A stretch of DNA of 64,000 nt from an uncultured Candidatus Saccharibacteria bacterium (GCA_938030095.1 CALHGK010000005.1:1-64000), one strand, 5' to 3'; positions 9,219 to 18,597 are shown, counted from the first letter of the stretch. The notes: generated from the sequence alone by a model not told the origin. Program-made: numbers and translations.

Positions 9219-11036
9219 ATTTACCTTCTGGGGTTGTCAATGCCATTGAAAGACACGAGAATTTTTTATTGAAAGGCGGTGCTGGTAGCGGTAAAACATA
9301 CTCATTGGGTGAGGTAATTGCATTCATCCTTAAAAACAATAAATCTGCTAAAATTGCCTGTATTACTTACACCAATGCGGCTGCTGATGAGTTGAATAAA
9401 CGATTTGCACGGGGCGATCAAGACATTGCATCGACCATTCATAAGTTTATATGGGGCCAAATTGCAAGATATCAATCGGACATAAAGCGTGCACTGATAG
9501 AGTCTATTGATGATGGTAAAATTATCAATTATGATAATATTCCCCTCAATGAAAATAGCTTTCAAGAAGGTATTAGTTATGGTGAATTCCTAAATCTACA
9601 AAAGGGTGTAATTTCTCATGATGAGGTATTAATCATTGCTAGTAGAATGTTCCAGTCTCATAAATTGCTTTGTAGAATAACCAAATTAAAATATGACTAT
9701 ATATTTATTGATGAATATCAGGATACGCATCAGTCTGTCTTAGATATACTATTTGATTATGTTCAGATTGCTGATACAAGCCATCATCAACTAACCATGG
9801 GCTTATTTGGCGATGAAATGCAAAAGATTTATAACAATATGGATGGATTAAAGCCAAACTGGAAAATCACCGAAATTATTAAAGAAGATAATTATCGAAG
9901 CTATCCGAGGATTTTAAATGATTTTTGCAATAAAATACGTACAGACGGCGTCAAGCAACAGTCCGCTGGTGTGATGAAGGATTACCAAGGTGATAATATA
10001 AAGTTCTTTTATTCTACTGAACGCTCTAGTGTGCAAAAGGTTATTGATGAAATTAACAAGATTGAAGTTCCTGAACCAGATGTTGACTGTCCTCGTTATC
10101 GTTGCCTGTTTCTTACACATAAACTATTAGCTAAGCACGCTGGATATGAAAACTTATACAACCTTTACGATCAACCGAGTTGGATTATTAAACAGATAAA
10201 AGTTAAGGCAAAGGACATAATCACTAACGATAAAACATTGATCGAGGTGATTGATGAACTTAAAGCTAGGGGTACTTACGACCCTGAATGGAATCTTAAA
10301 ACGGTTAAAATATATTTCCCTGTTCAATTTGATAGATTGGGTTATTTTAATAAGCAAGCTATTGTCAATGAGGAATATCGATGTCCATTACTAGACTATG
10401 TCGTTCGATTGGTTGAATTTGCAGATATCTATAAAGAAGATAATTTTTTTTGAAATTGCTAAGAAATATAAATGGAGAATAAAAGAAAAACAACAGTTGG
10501 AGGAGCTTAGAAATATTCGCCAGCAGTTGCGCGATAGTATAGAAGCTAACGAAGCTATAGGTGAAATTATTGATATCGGTGACAAAAATCAACAATGGTT
10601 TGAAAAGGGCGATAAATATAAAGAACGATCCACCGGAAATCCAGTTTTGTTTAACTTACTTAAAGACATAAAAATATCTGAAGTTGTTAATGTAATAAAG
10701 GTAATGATCAGGTCGGAGAGTGAATTTGGTACTCAGCACAGCTCTAAGGGGCTTGCTTATAGAAACATTGTGGGGGTTGTTGATAAAGGCAATTGGTATA
10801 AAGGAGCTAATTATGAAAATGTGTTTAAACAAAATCCCAAAGGCGGCTCATCTGACGCAAAGAGTTTGCAAGAATATACTAGAAGAATGATGTATGTCGT
10901 CGGGTCACGTGCGGAATGTAATCTATATTTCTTTTTTTATAACGAAGGTGATAAAAGTCAGAGTATTATTCAAGATGCAAACTCCTTTTTCGGTGAACAA
11001 AAGGTCATTAATCTGGATATCGAGCAACGATCTTAA
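9200..11036 (+). pseudogene. UvrD/PcrA-like helicase, GajB-like (Gabija), one apparent frameshift
   Basis: Superfamily 1 helicase partner of the OLD nuclease. The first part (9200-10453) has Walker A KGGAGSGKT, motif II FIDEYQDTHQS and motif III LFGDEMQKIY. The second part (to 11036) has the UvrD C-terminal motif TQHSSKGLAYRNIVGVVD and motif VI RRMMYVVGSRAE. The frames join if the eight-T run 10444-10451 is read as seven T, giving YKEDNFFEIAKKYKWR. Repaired length is about 612 residues, somewhat longer than characterised GajB. Start ATG 9200 lies inside the nuclease gene, so the two are translationally coupled. No separate promoter is visible before it. Confidence 0.75.
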
Positions 11037-11042
11037 AAGTGA

Positions 11043-11048
11043 TATAAT
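11043..11048 (+). promoter_or_regulatory. -10 box TATAAT before mod
   Basis: TATAAT lies 24 bases before the mod start and is followed by a GGAG ribosome-binding site, suggesting that the methyltransferase can be transcribed separately from the upstream helicase/nuclease genes. The -35 region is weak. Confidence 0.4.
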
Positions 11049-11072
11049 TATAGTCAAATAACTGGAGTAAGC

Positions 11073-12953
11073 ATGAATAATCAAGATATGGATAATAGTG
11101 TGAATGAATTGCCATCCACTTCTCCCAACTTCCGCACTAACCTAGCGAAACAGCTGGAGGAGTTAGTGCCGGAGGCGATTGTGGATGGCAAGGTGGATGT
11201 CGTTAAGTTGAAGGAGCTGCTGGCGGAGGATGCTGGCGAGCCGAATGAGCGGTTCGGGCTGTTTTGGCCGGGCAAGAAGCAGGCGCTGCGGGCAGCCCAG
11301 GACCCGACGACTGCGACGCTCAAGCCCGCCAAAGATGAAAGTAAAGATTGGGACACGACCAATAACATTTTCATCGAGGGCGATAACCTCGAGGTGTTGA
11401 AAGTTTTGCAAAAGCAGTATCACAACAGCATCAAGATGATTTACATTGATCCGCCGTACAATACTGGCAAAGATTTTGTCTATCCGGATAATTTCAAGGA
11501 AGGTTTGCAAAACTACCTGGAGTTTAGTCAGCAGGTGGACGAGGGTAACAAAAAGATCAGTACCAATACCGAAACCGCCGGCCGTTATCACAGTAACTGG
11601 CTGAATATGATGTATCCGCGTTTGAAGCTGGCGCGTAATTTATTGACCGATGATGGGGTGATATTTATTTCGATTGACGATGCCGAACAAGCTAATTTGA
11701 AAAAGATTTGTGATGAGATTTTTGGGGAAGGTAATGTTGAAATTATGGTATGGAATAAGGAGTCCGAAGGGTCGTCTGGAACATTAAAGGCTACGCAGAG
11801 GTTTCGTAGTATTCATGAATACATCATTGTTGCATATAGAAACAAAAACCTTACAAACTTTATTAAGGTCAATGAACCGCTCAAAGGCAAAGAGAATGAA
11901 TTGCAGACAGCAAATCTTGCAGTAAACTCGGACAACGAAAGATGTGATCATAAAAACTATTTCACTATAACAAACCCATCAGGCGATAAATTTACTCGAC
12001 AATGGAAATGGAGTAAGGATGAAATAGAGAGGTTGATTCAAGAGGATCTAATATTCTGGGGGTCTGATGGACATAAGCAACCGCGTTTAATAATTCCAAC
12101 CGACGAGCGTCGAACTACATTTCTCTTATCTATACTTTTGTATGGAGGTACAACAGTTGGCAGAAAAGATTTTGAAGAGCTTATGGGAAAAACTGTCGAA
12201 TTTTCATATCCAAAACCAATAATTTTGATGAAGAAGATACTAGGAACGGCAACATACAGAAACTCGATCATTCTCGACTTCTTCGCTGGTTCAGCCACCA
12301 CTGCTCACGCCATTATGCAACTCAATGCCGAAGATGGTGGTAATCGCAAGCATATCATGGTGCAGTTGCCTGAGCCGACCGACGAAAAGAGCGAGGCCTT
12401 TAAGGCTGGCTATAAAAAGATTAGCGATATCGCCCGTGAGCGGACCAATCGGGCGGGCGAAAAGATTAAGGCTGACTTTGCTGACAAGCTGGCTGAGCGT
12501 GAGACTCCGCTGGATGTTGGATATCGTACTTACAAACTAGCCGACACCAATTTCACCAAGTGGCAAAGTGCGCCGACAGGCGATTTGACCGAACTGCAGG
12601 CGCGCCTAGACCTGATGCGTGAAAGCAGCAATGATAATGCTAGCGAGGAAGATTTGCTAGTGGAAGTGCTGTTGAAAATGGGCTTGCCGCTGACCACGCG
12701 GACTAAAACCGTCGATGTCGATGGACTGCATGTTCATCAAGTTGTGGCCGAGGGCGATTCGTCAGAAGGTCAACCAGTGCTATATCTCAATGAACACGTT
12801 AAACCGACATTAGAGCAATTACGTGCCATTATCACCGATCTGACTCCGAGTAAGTTTGTCATCCTCGACGACGCGTTCCAGGGCGACAACCAACTCAAAA
12901 CCAATCTGGTCCAAACCTGTAAAAGCTATGATGTAGAGTTGTGGACGGTATGA
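11073..12953 (+). CDS. Type III restriction-modification methyltransferase (Mod)
   Basis: 626-residue DNA N6-adenine methyltransferase that modifies host sites and supplies sequence recognition to the type III complex. It is of the beta class, with catalytic motif IV YIDPPYNTGKDFVYPDNF before the AdoMet-binding motif I, DFFAGSATT (residues about 405-415). The middle (roughly 11700-12250), where the target recognition domain lies in this family, is clearly more AT-rich than the rest of the gene, as expected if the recognition domain was exchanged. The start is ATG 11073 behind GGAG. Its stop overlaps the start of the DUF3800 gene. Recognition sequence cannot be predicted. Confidence 0.93.
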   Translation: MNNQDMDNSVNELPSTSPNFRTNLAKQLEELVPEAIVDGKVDVVKLKELLAEDAGEPNERFGLFWPGKKQALRAAQDPTTATLKPAKDESKDWDTTNNIFIEGDNLEVLKVLQKQYHNSIKMIYIDPPYNTGKDFVYPDNFKEGLQNYLEFSQQVDEGNKKISTNTETAGRYHSNWLNMMYPRLKLARNLLTDDGVIFISIDDAEQANLKKICDEIFGEGNVEIMVWNKESEGSSGTLKATQRFRSIHEYIIVAYRNKNLTNFIKVNEPLKGKENELQTANLAVNSDNERCDHKNYFTITNPSGDKFTRQWKWSKDEIERLIQEDLIFWGSDGHKQPRLIIPTDERRTTFLLSILLYGGTTVGRKDFEELMGKTVEFSYPKPIILMKKILGTATYRNSIILDFFAGSATTAHAIMQLNAEDGGNRKHIMVQLPEPTDEKSEAFKAGYKKISDIARERTNRAGEKIKADFADKLAERETPLDVGYRTYKLADTNFTKWQSAPTGDLTELQARLDLMRESSNDNASEEDLLVEVLLKMGLPLTTRTKTVDVDGLHVHQVVAEGDSSEGQPVLYLNEHVKPTLEQLRAIITDLTPSKFVILDDAFQGDNQLKTNLVQTCKSYDVELWTV

Positions 12954-13582
12954 TGCTGGTTTTCTTGGATGAATCTGGCGATACTGGACGCATGACAGAT
13001 AAAGGCTCTTCGCAGTTTTTAGTAGTTAGTGTGGTTATATTTATGGATGAAGAAGAGGCCTTGGCTTGCGATAAGCGCATAGATTTATTGCGAACCGAGC
13101 TGGGGCTAGATAGTAATTATGAATTTCACTATAGTCGAAATTCTAAACAGAAACGACTCAAATTTCTAGAGGCGGTTAGCCCGTATAGTTTTACTATTGC
13201 GACAGTTGCGATTGACAAAGACCCTTCTAAGCTCTGGGGGGATGGATTTAATGATAAGAAGTCTTTTTATAAGTATGCTTGCCATATGGTACTTACCAAT
13301 GCTATGCCATATCTGGATAATGCCAGACTAATTATTGATAAGAGCGGTGGCGATACATTTGCTGGAGAACTGAAGAGATATCTAAAGAATAAATTTAAGA
13401 CAGAAGAGAGTGACAAAATAAAGAAACTTAAAACACAAGATTCTCATAAAAATAACCTTCTCCAATTGGCAGACTACTGTGCAAGTATCAGTAATCGTAA
13501 ATTGCAGAGAAAATCAGATGCTAGCGAATATTATAATTATCTATCTCACAAAATAGTGAGTTTACAAAGGTGGCCGAAATGA
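12950..13582 (+). CDS. DUF3800 domain protein inside the type III RM operon
   Basis: About 210 residues beginning LVFLDESGDTGRM, the hallmark acidic DESG start of DUF3800, a family predicted to have an RNase H-like nuclease fold and often found beside restriction systems. Further conserved acidic positions appear in LIIDKSGGD and near the C-terminus in LLQLADYCASISNRK. ATG 12950 (or 12953) overlaps the mod stop, and the gene ends in an ATGA overlap with a small ORF, so it belongs to the mod-res operon. A nuclease or accessory restriction role is inference from fold and context. Confidence 0.85.
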   Translation: MMLVFLDESGDTGRMTDKGSSQFLVVSVVIFMDEEEALACDKRIDLLRTELGLDSNYEFHYSRNSKQKRLKFLEAVSPYSFTIATVAIDKDPSKLWGDGFNDKKSFYKYACHMVLTNAMPYLDNARLIIDKSGGDTFAGELKRYLKNKFKTEESDKIKKLKTQDSHKNNLLQLADYCASISNRKLQRKSDASEYYNYLSHKIVSLQRWPK

Positions 13583-13743
13583 CAGTCCATATACGAGAAA
13601 GCCGCCCAACCTACTCTTTCGAGACGCACCCGATGTACGGGACTAATCAGCTGAACGGCACTTCCACTACCATACTAACACGAAAAAATATGCGATGTCA
13701 AGTTAAAATTACAACAGGATATATCTTTGGGGTTAAAATATGA
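13579..13743 (+). CDS. Small ORF (54 aa) linking DUF3800 and res
   Basis: This 55-codon frame starts at ATG 13579, overlapping the DUF3800 stop as ATGA, and ends at TGA 13741-13743, overlapping the res ATG in the same way. A perfect chain of overlaps at both ends is unlikely by chance in a 165-base gap and suggests a translated gene or at least a coupling cistron. The product is basic with several Thr/Ser and no clear membrane segment; I recognise no family. It could instead be the remnant of a longer gene. Confidence 0.45.
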   Translation: MTVHIRESRPTYSFETHPMYGTNQLNGTSTTILTRKNMRCQVKITTGYIFGVKI

Positions 13744-16652
13744 AAATTAAATACGATTCCAACCAGCCGTTCCAGTTACAAGCCATCAGTGCTATTACAA
13801 GTGTTTTCGATGGTCAGCCTGACGACGCCGATGCGTTTGATGCAGTTTTGCGGTCGCGATCGGTGTATGGCGACCAGATCGGACTTTTCAATGAAATTGG
13901 TGCAATTGGTAATAATTTACTGCTTGATGATGATGCGATATTAGAAAATGTGAAGTCCATACAAAACGACAACGGTATCGCACCAGTTGAAAAGCTGAAT
14001 GGTATGAACTTTAGCGTTGAGATGGAAACAGGTACTGGCAAAACCTATGTATATATACGCACAGCGCTGGAAATGGCGAAATTGTATGGTTTTTCGAAGT
14101 TCATTATCATCGTGCCGAGCATTGCCATCAAAGAGGGCGTGAAAAGTAGCCTCGATGGCATGCGTGAGCACTTCACGCGTGAGATGGGGTATAGCCCGTA
14201 CGAAGCGTCAGTATATGATGGTAAAAATCCAGAGGTGGTACAGAGTTATGCTACCAGCACTATAACACAGTTTATGGTTATGACAATTGATGCAATTCGC
14301 GGTAATAAGAACACGCGAGTAATTCATCAAGAGCGTGAGAGATTAAGAGGTATTGCGCCAATTGAATATCTGGCCGCTGTCAATCCGATTGTCATAATGG
14401 ACGAGCCGCAAAATATGGAGAGTGAACTGTCAACTAGCGCAATTAATGATTTGAACCCAATGTGTACATTGCGTTATAGTGCCACGCATACTCACGACTA
14501 CAATATGATGTATCGGCTCGATCCAGTTGATGCTCACCGGGAGAAGTTGGTGAAAAGCATCGTGGTGGCGAATGCGCAGCAAGAGGGTAGCGATGCTAAG
14601 CCGTATATCAAACTCATCGATGTGCGTAATACGCCGAAGCTCCAAGCTTATGTCGAAGTGTTGGTCCGTGATAAAAAAGGTAATGTTGGGAGAAAGCCGC
14701 TATGGGTTAATCATCATGATAAACTGGATATTCGCACTGGTAATAGTATTTACGAAGGTTATACCATCAATGAAATTTCGACTGTTCCAGCGAGTGTGGA
14801 GGTTGGATCGCAAGGAGTCCTGATGCTTGGTGAAAATTGGGGCGGTAACGAAGACCAGGTTATGCGTGAGATGATTCGTGTGACCATCGCCGAGCATATT
14901 AAGCGAGAATATTTACTGCGAGACCAAGGTATCAAAGTGCTGAGTTTATTTTTTGTTGATAAAGTGGCGAGCTATTTGGAGTATGACGCTGACGGCAATA
15001 TGGTTGACGGAAAATTTGCGCGTTGGTTTGATGAGTTATATCAGGAAGAACGAAGAAAGAGCCGTTTTTACGAAGATATTATGCCTGAAGATCCAAGTGA
15101 AGTTCGAAAGGCATACTTTGCTGAGATGCGTAAGGGCGGTAAAACGAGCTTTGTCGACAGCAAAGAGGGCAAAGGCAATGCACAAGATGAGTCGGCTTAT
15201 GACCTAATCATGAAAGGCAAAGAAAAACTGCTTGACCAGGCAAATCCAGTGCGGTTTATTTTTAGCCACTCGGCGCTGAAAGAGGGTTGGGACAATCCGA
15301 ACGTATTTCAAATTTGTATGATGCGCGAGAGCGGTAGTGAAAATGATCGCCGACAGACGATTGGGCGGGGTTTGCGCTTGCCAGTGCGTCAGGACGGTAC
15401 GCGAGTGTTTGACGAACAGATTAATCAATTATTGGTGGTTGCTAATGAATCGTATCGTGATTTTGCTAATAATTTACAAAAGGAGTATAAGAAAGCTGGT
15501 GTTAAGATTGGTTTTGTGCGGCGTAGTGAGTTTGCGCGAATAGTGCTGCACGATGATCCAAACAGTACGCTGGGGCATCAGAGTTCAAATGAGATTTGGG
15601 AGTGTTTGCGGCGTCGCAGCATGATTGATGACGAGGGTCGGGTGCTGGCGAATTTCGCACCGAATAATATTGGCTTTACGCTTGATTTACCTGGTGATCT
15701 GCAAAAATATCATGCCGAGGTGGTGGATATTATTGAGGGTTGTAAAATTGATAAATTTGTTAAGGATGCGCGTAAAAAAGAGAAGATTCGTCCCAATAAA
15801 GAAGTTTTGTATAGTCCACTGCTTGAGGAATTGTGGAAGCGAATCTCGCATAAAACAACGTACCGTGTGGTATTTGATAACGGCCAGATTATTATGGCGG
15901 CCATCAATGCTATTAAAGCTAAACCCGAGCTTAAGCCATTAAGAATTGAAGTGAAAAGAAATAGGGTGCTTTTGAAGCGCGGCGGTGTTCATAATGATGG
16001 TATGGTTGGCGAAGCAACACATGACTTGGCGGGAACGTTTGAGCTGCCGGATATCATCTCTGAACTACAGGATAGTACTGGTCTCACTCGACAAACAATT
16101 GTTGATATTTTGACTGGTAGCAGCCGGTTGTATGAGTTTTTGAAAAACCCGTATGACTATGTGCAAATGGTGAAAAGCGCCATTAAATCGGTGCTGGCGC
16201 AGGTCGTGGTGGACGGCGTTGAGTATGAAAAGATGGGTGAGCGTAATTATGAACTCCGTAATTTCCAAAAAGATAGCGATGAAGAAGTCGAACGATTTAT
16301 TGATCGACTATATCAAGTTAAGAATCAACAAAAAACGGTGACAGATAGATTAGCGCTGGATTCGGCGACTGAACAAAAGTTTGCCGAATATTTGGACAGC
16401 CGTGAAGATATTAAATTATTCCTCAAGTTGCCGTCGAAGTTTACTATACCGACACCTGTTGGTGACTACAATCCAGACTGGGCAATTGTCAAAGAAGTCA
16501 ATGGCGTAGAAAAAATATATATGGTGCGTGAGACGAAAAATGGCGGTGAGCGCGAAGACGAGTTGCATAAAATTGCTTGCGCCAAGAAACATTTTGAGAC
16601 AATTGGTATGCGTGATTACGCTAAGTCAACGCCTGATGATTGGCGGGTGTAA
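13740..16652 (+). CDS. Type III restriction enzyme subunit (Res)
   Basis: 970-residue ATP-dependent restriction subunit that cleaves unmodified DNA together with Mod. The SF2 helicase core shows Walker A METGTGKTYVYI (residues about 97-108), motif II VIMDEPQN and the C-terminal motifs SALKEGWDNP and TIGRGLRLPV. The C-terminal PD-(D/E)XK nuclease is visible as YNPDWAIV followed by YMVRETKNG. Length is typical for Res. The gene appears intact. Its start overlaps the stop of the preceding small ORF. Confidence 0.93.
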   Translation: MKIKYDSNQPFQLQAISAITSVFDGQPDDADAFDAVLRSRSVYGDQIGLFNEIGAIGNNLLLDDDAILENVKSIQNDNGIAPVEKLNGMNFSVEMETGTGKTYVYIRTALEMAKLYGFSKFIIIVPSIAIKEGVKSSLDGMREHFTREMGYSPYEASVYDGKNPEVVQSYATSTITQFMVMTIDAIRGNKNTRVIHQERERLRGIAPIEYLAAVNPIVIMDEPQNMESELSTSAINDLNPMCTLRYSATHTHDYNMMYRLDPVDAHREKLVKSIVVANAQQEGSDAKPYIKLIDVRNTPKLQAYVEVLVRDKKGNVGRKPLWVNHHDKLDIRTGNSIYEGYTINEISTVPASVEVGSQGVLMLGENWGGNEDQVMREMIRVTIAEHIKREYLLRDQGIKVLSLFFVDKVASYLEYDADGNMVDGKFARWFDELYQEERRKSRFYEDIMPEDPSEVRKAYFAEMRKGGKTSFVDSKEGKGNAQDESAYDLIMKGKEKLLDQANPVRFIFSHSALKEGWDNPNVFQICMMRESGSENDRRQTIGRGLRLPVRQDGTRVFDEQINQLLVVANESYRDFANNLQKEYKKAGVKIGFVRRSEFARIVLHDDPNSTLGHQSSNEIWECLRRRSMIDDEGRVLANFAPNNIGFTLDLPGDLQKYHAEVVDIIEGCKIDKFVKDARKKEKIRPNKEVLYSPLLEELWKRISHKTTYRVVFDNGQIIMAAINAIKAKPELKPLRIEVKRNRVLLKRGGVHNDGMVGEATHDLAGTFELPDIISELQDSTGLTRQTIVDILTGSSRLYEFLKNPYDYVQMVKSAIKSVLAQVVVDGVEYEKMGERNYELRNFQKDSDEEVERFIDRLYQVKNQQKTVTDRLALDSATEQKFAEYLDSREDIKLFLKLPSKFTIPTPVGDYNPDWAIVKEVNGVEKIYMVRETKNGGEREDELHKIACAKKHFETIGMRDYAKSTPDDWRV

Positions 16653-16654
16653 AT

Positions 16655-17296
16655 ATGTTGATAAAGAGCTGTGAAATAGCTTCAGGAGAATGTGTGAATA
16701 AGACGAGTAAAACCATTACTATCGCTCGTGCCATCATCAGCATCGGTGATGCTGCCAGGAATGCCAATGATTATAGTCTGCTGGGCGCGCCGCATGAGAT
16801 GGTGGAGCAATTGTCACAGCATGGTGTTAACGACACTGACGTCGATATGAATTTGCTGCTGGAATATGTCGAGGCGGCAGATGGTTGCGACTATTGCCGA
16901 GAGGGCGACGGTAAGTTAAGTGTTGACAAATTGACAACAAAAATCAATCAGCAGCTACCATGTCGCGGCCAGGCGCAGGTGGAGGCGAGCGATCAGTCAG
17001 TGTTAGAATTTGAGCCAATGGTTCATCTGGTGACGGCGGCGTATGCTAAAAACGAAGATGGCACGACGGCTGGCTTGTCGATAGCGCTGGTCGTCAATCA
17101 GGACGGTTCGGTGGATCTGCCGCGCGACCATTTTCTGAATGCAGAGTTGCTTGAGCATTTTGATAAAAATCGACCGATTAAATGGGGCTCAATCAAGCAC
17201 GACTTACCATCAGATTTGCATGGTTATCATTTGGTGGCAGGTTTAGTAGAGGTGCAGGAAATTTTGCCGCGGGAGCTGGAGACGATATCGTTTTAG
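16655..17296 (+). CDS. Unknown protein after res
   Basis: About 213 residues; I place the start at ATG 16655, two bases after the res stop, although the frame opens slightly earlier. The product is acidic and soluble, with a CDYC pair in the middle (ADGCDYCREGDGK) that could bind a metal or form a disulfide. The C-terminal half alternates beta-like stretches (LSIALVVNQDGSVDLP). I do not recognise a family. Its position directly behind res makes it a candidate accessory of the island, but it may also be unrelated cargo. Confidence 0.6.
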   Translation: MLIKSCEIASGECVNKTSKTITIARAIISIGDAARNANDYSLLGAPHEMVEQLSQHGVNDTDVDMNLLLEYVEAADGCDYCREGDGKLSVDKLTTKINQQLPCRGQAQVEASDQSVLEFEPMVHLVTAAYAKNEDGTTAGLSIALVVNQDGSVDLPRDHFLNAELLEHFDKNRPIKWGSIKHDLPSDLHGYHLVAGLVEVQEILPRELETISF

Positions 17297-17362
17297 GGTT
17301 ATTATGATAAATTAAGTAGAGAAATAACTGCGGAAAGTATTGCACCAATATCCATAGCCATA

Positions 17363-17650
17363 GTGGGAGGATTGCTTATTGAGGCGTTTTTTCAGCTGGT
17401 AAAATACAGAGACTCTCTTAACAGCAACAACCCTATATCGTATGTATCTTTCGTATCTAACTATCTGCCGGTTTGGCAATTTGTTAGTTACGGACGCAGG
17501 AAATGGCTCAATTATTTTCTATTTCGAACGCTTCCGGTGGCTATTATAGTTCTTCTGGTGATATCTATAGAGCAACGTTATTTTAGGGTGAGTGAGCTTG
17601 CTCGATTAATTTATGGTTTTACAATAAACCCGCTTCGCCGATACAAATAA
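17363..17650 (+). CDS. Possible small membrane protein, uncertain start
   Basis: An open frame of 95 codons from GTG 17363 that continues upstream, in the same frame, to directly behind the TAG of the preceding gene. It has two hydrophobic stretches, one near the start and one later (LPVAIIVLLVISIEQ). No Shine-Dalgarno or ATG is visible. Its last bases overlap the end of the convergent XRE gene. It could be a small membrane protein, the remnant of one, or a C-terminal part lost from the preceding gene by a stop mutation. Confidence 0.3.
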   Translation: MGGLLIEAFFQLVKYRDSLNSNNPISYVSFVSNYLPVWQFVSYGRRKWLNYFLFRTLPVAIIVLLVISIEQRYFRVSELARLIYGFTINPLRRYK

Positions 17651-18207
17651 TCACCAACCGCCAATTCTTTGCGAGGGAATGTCTCGGCTAATTCTCGTCG
17701 TTCAATACATGTCTTTGTAACTTCGACGATCCATGAGCGACCGGATTTTTCAACCAGATAATAGCGTCTATCGCCTTTAAGTTGTCCAATGGCTTCGCCG
17801 GAAAAAGCCACATCAAGCGTTCCAGCTCCTACGAAAAAGTCGATGATTTTTTGCCACCACGTTAGTCGTCGGTGACGATTTAGCGATTCAATTTGATCAG
17901 CGTCGGCAAATTTGTCTGCAACTGCCAGGTCGGATGCTGAATATCCTTTCGTATCTGTCGGGTAGGCGTCAAGATCAAGAGGTTCGCGCATAGCCGAAGC
18001 CAGTCCTGCTCGCGTGTAGTCAAGCAACTCGTCTACGCTAGTGTTAAATAATTTTGCTAGTGCTTGCATATTGTCTATATCTGGAAAGCCCGCACCTCGT
18101 TCCCACTTTAGCAACTGCTTGTCGCGTAACGTTGAGTCGATCGGCTAGCTGCTCTTGTGACCAATCGGCTTGTTGACGTAATCGTTTAATTTTTTTGCAA
18201 AAATCAT
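17611..18207 (-). pseudogene. XRE-family transcriptional regulator with two apparent frameshifts
   Basis: Cro/C1-type helix-turn-helix protein. The intact downstream frame begins in the HTH (KQLLKWERGAGFPDIDNMQALAKLF) and continues into a C-terminal region of about 110 residues ending at 17611. The missing first part is readable as IKRLRQQADWSQEQLADRLNVT in another frame (complement of about 18130-18190). Joining the parts needs one base removed near 18121-18128, and reaching ATG 18207 (or 18222) needs eight instead of seven T in the run 18190-18196. The C-terminal part lacks a recognised domain. It probably regulated the neighbouring island; whether it is still functional depends on whether the shifts are real. 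Confidence 0.7.
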
Positions 18208-18363
18208 TTGGCGCCCTTTCATTTATTTTCTAACAGCATAGCGTAATTTTAGTGTCTTGGCGAGCAACTTTGCGTTGCCTATTACAATACGTAAGGCTTG
18301 GCTTGAGGGGGTATAATAGGACTAAAGGAAAGGTAATATGACAAAGCCTGTAAGATATTAATC

Positions 18364-18597
18364 ATGAAAATCTCCGTCCATCTCAAACCCAACTCCCGCC
18401 ACCGCGAAGAAGTCGTCCCGAACGATGATGGCTCGCTGACGATTTACACCAAGGCGCCGGCCATTGAAGGGCGAGCGAATGTGGCGGCGGCGAAGCTATT
18501 GGCGAAATATTTTGGCGTGCCGCAGTATCGAGTAAAACTAGTGCTCGGAGCAACGTCGAAGTATAAAGTGTTTGATATCGATAACGTAGCTCTATAA
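18364..18597 (+). CDS. DUF167 (YggU-type) protein
   Basis: A 77-residue protein matching the small DUF167 family: KISVHLKPNSRHREEV at the start and IEGRANVAAAKLLAKYFGV followed by VKLVLGATSKYKVFDI. Length is close to the family norm. The function of the family is unknown; in other bacteria it lies near division or cell-wall genes. Bases 18598-18894 behind it contain no convincing gene, only a weak TTG-started frame (18613-18813) with a hydrophobic C-terminus. Confidence 0.85.
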   Translation: MKISVHLKPNSRHREEVVPNDDGSLTIYTKAPAIEGRANVAAAKLLAKYFGVPQYRVKLVLGATSKYKVFDIDNVAL

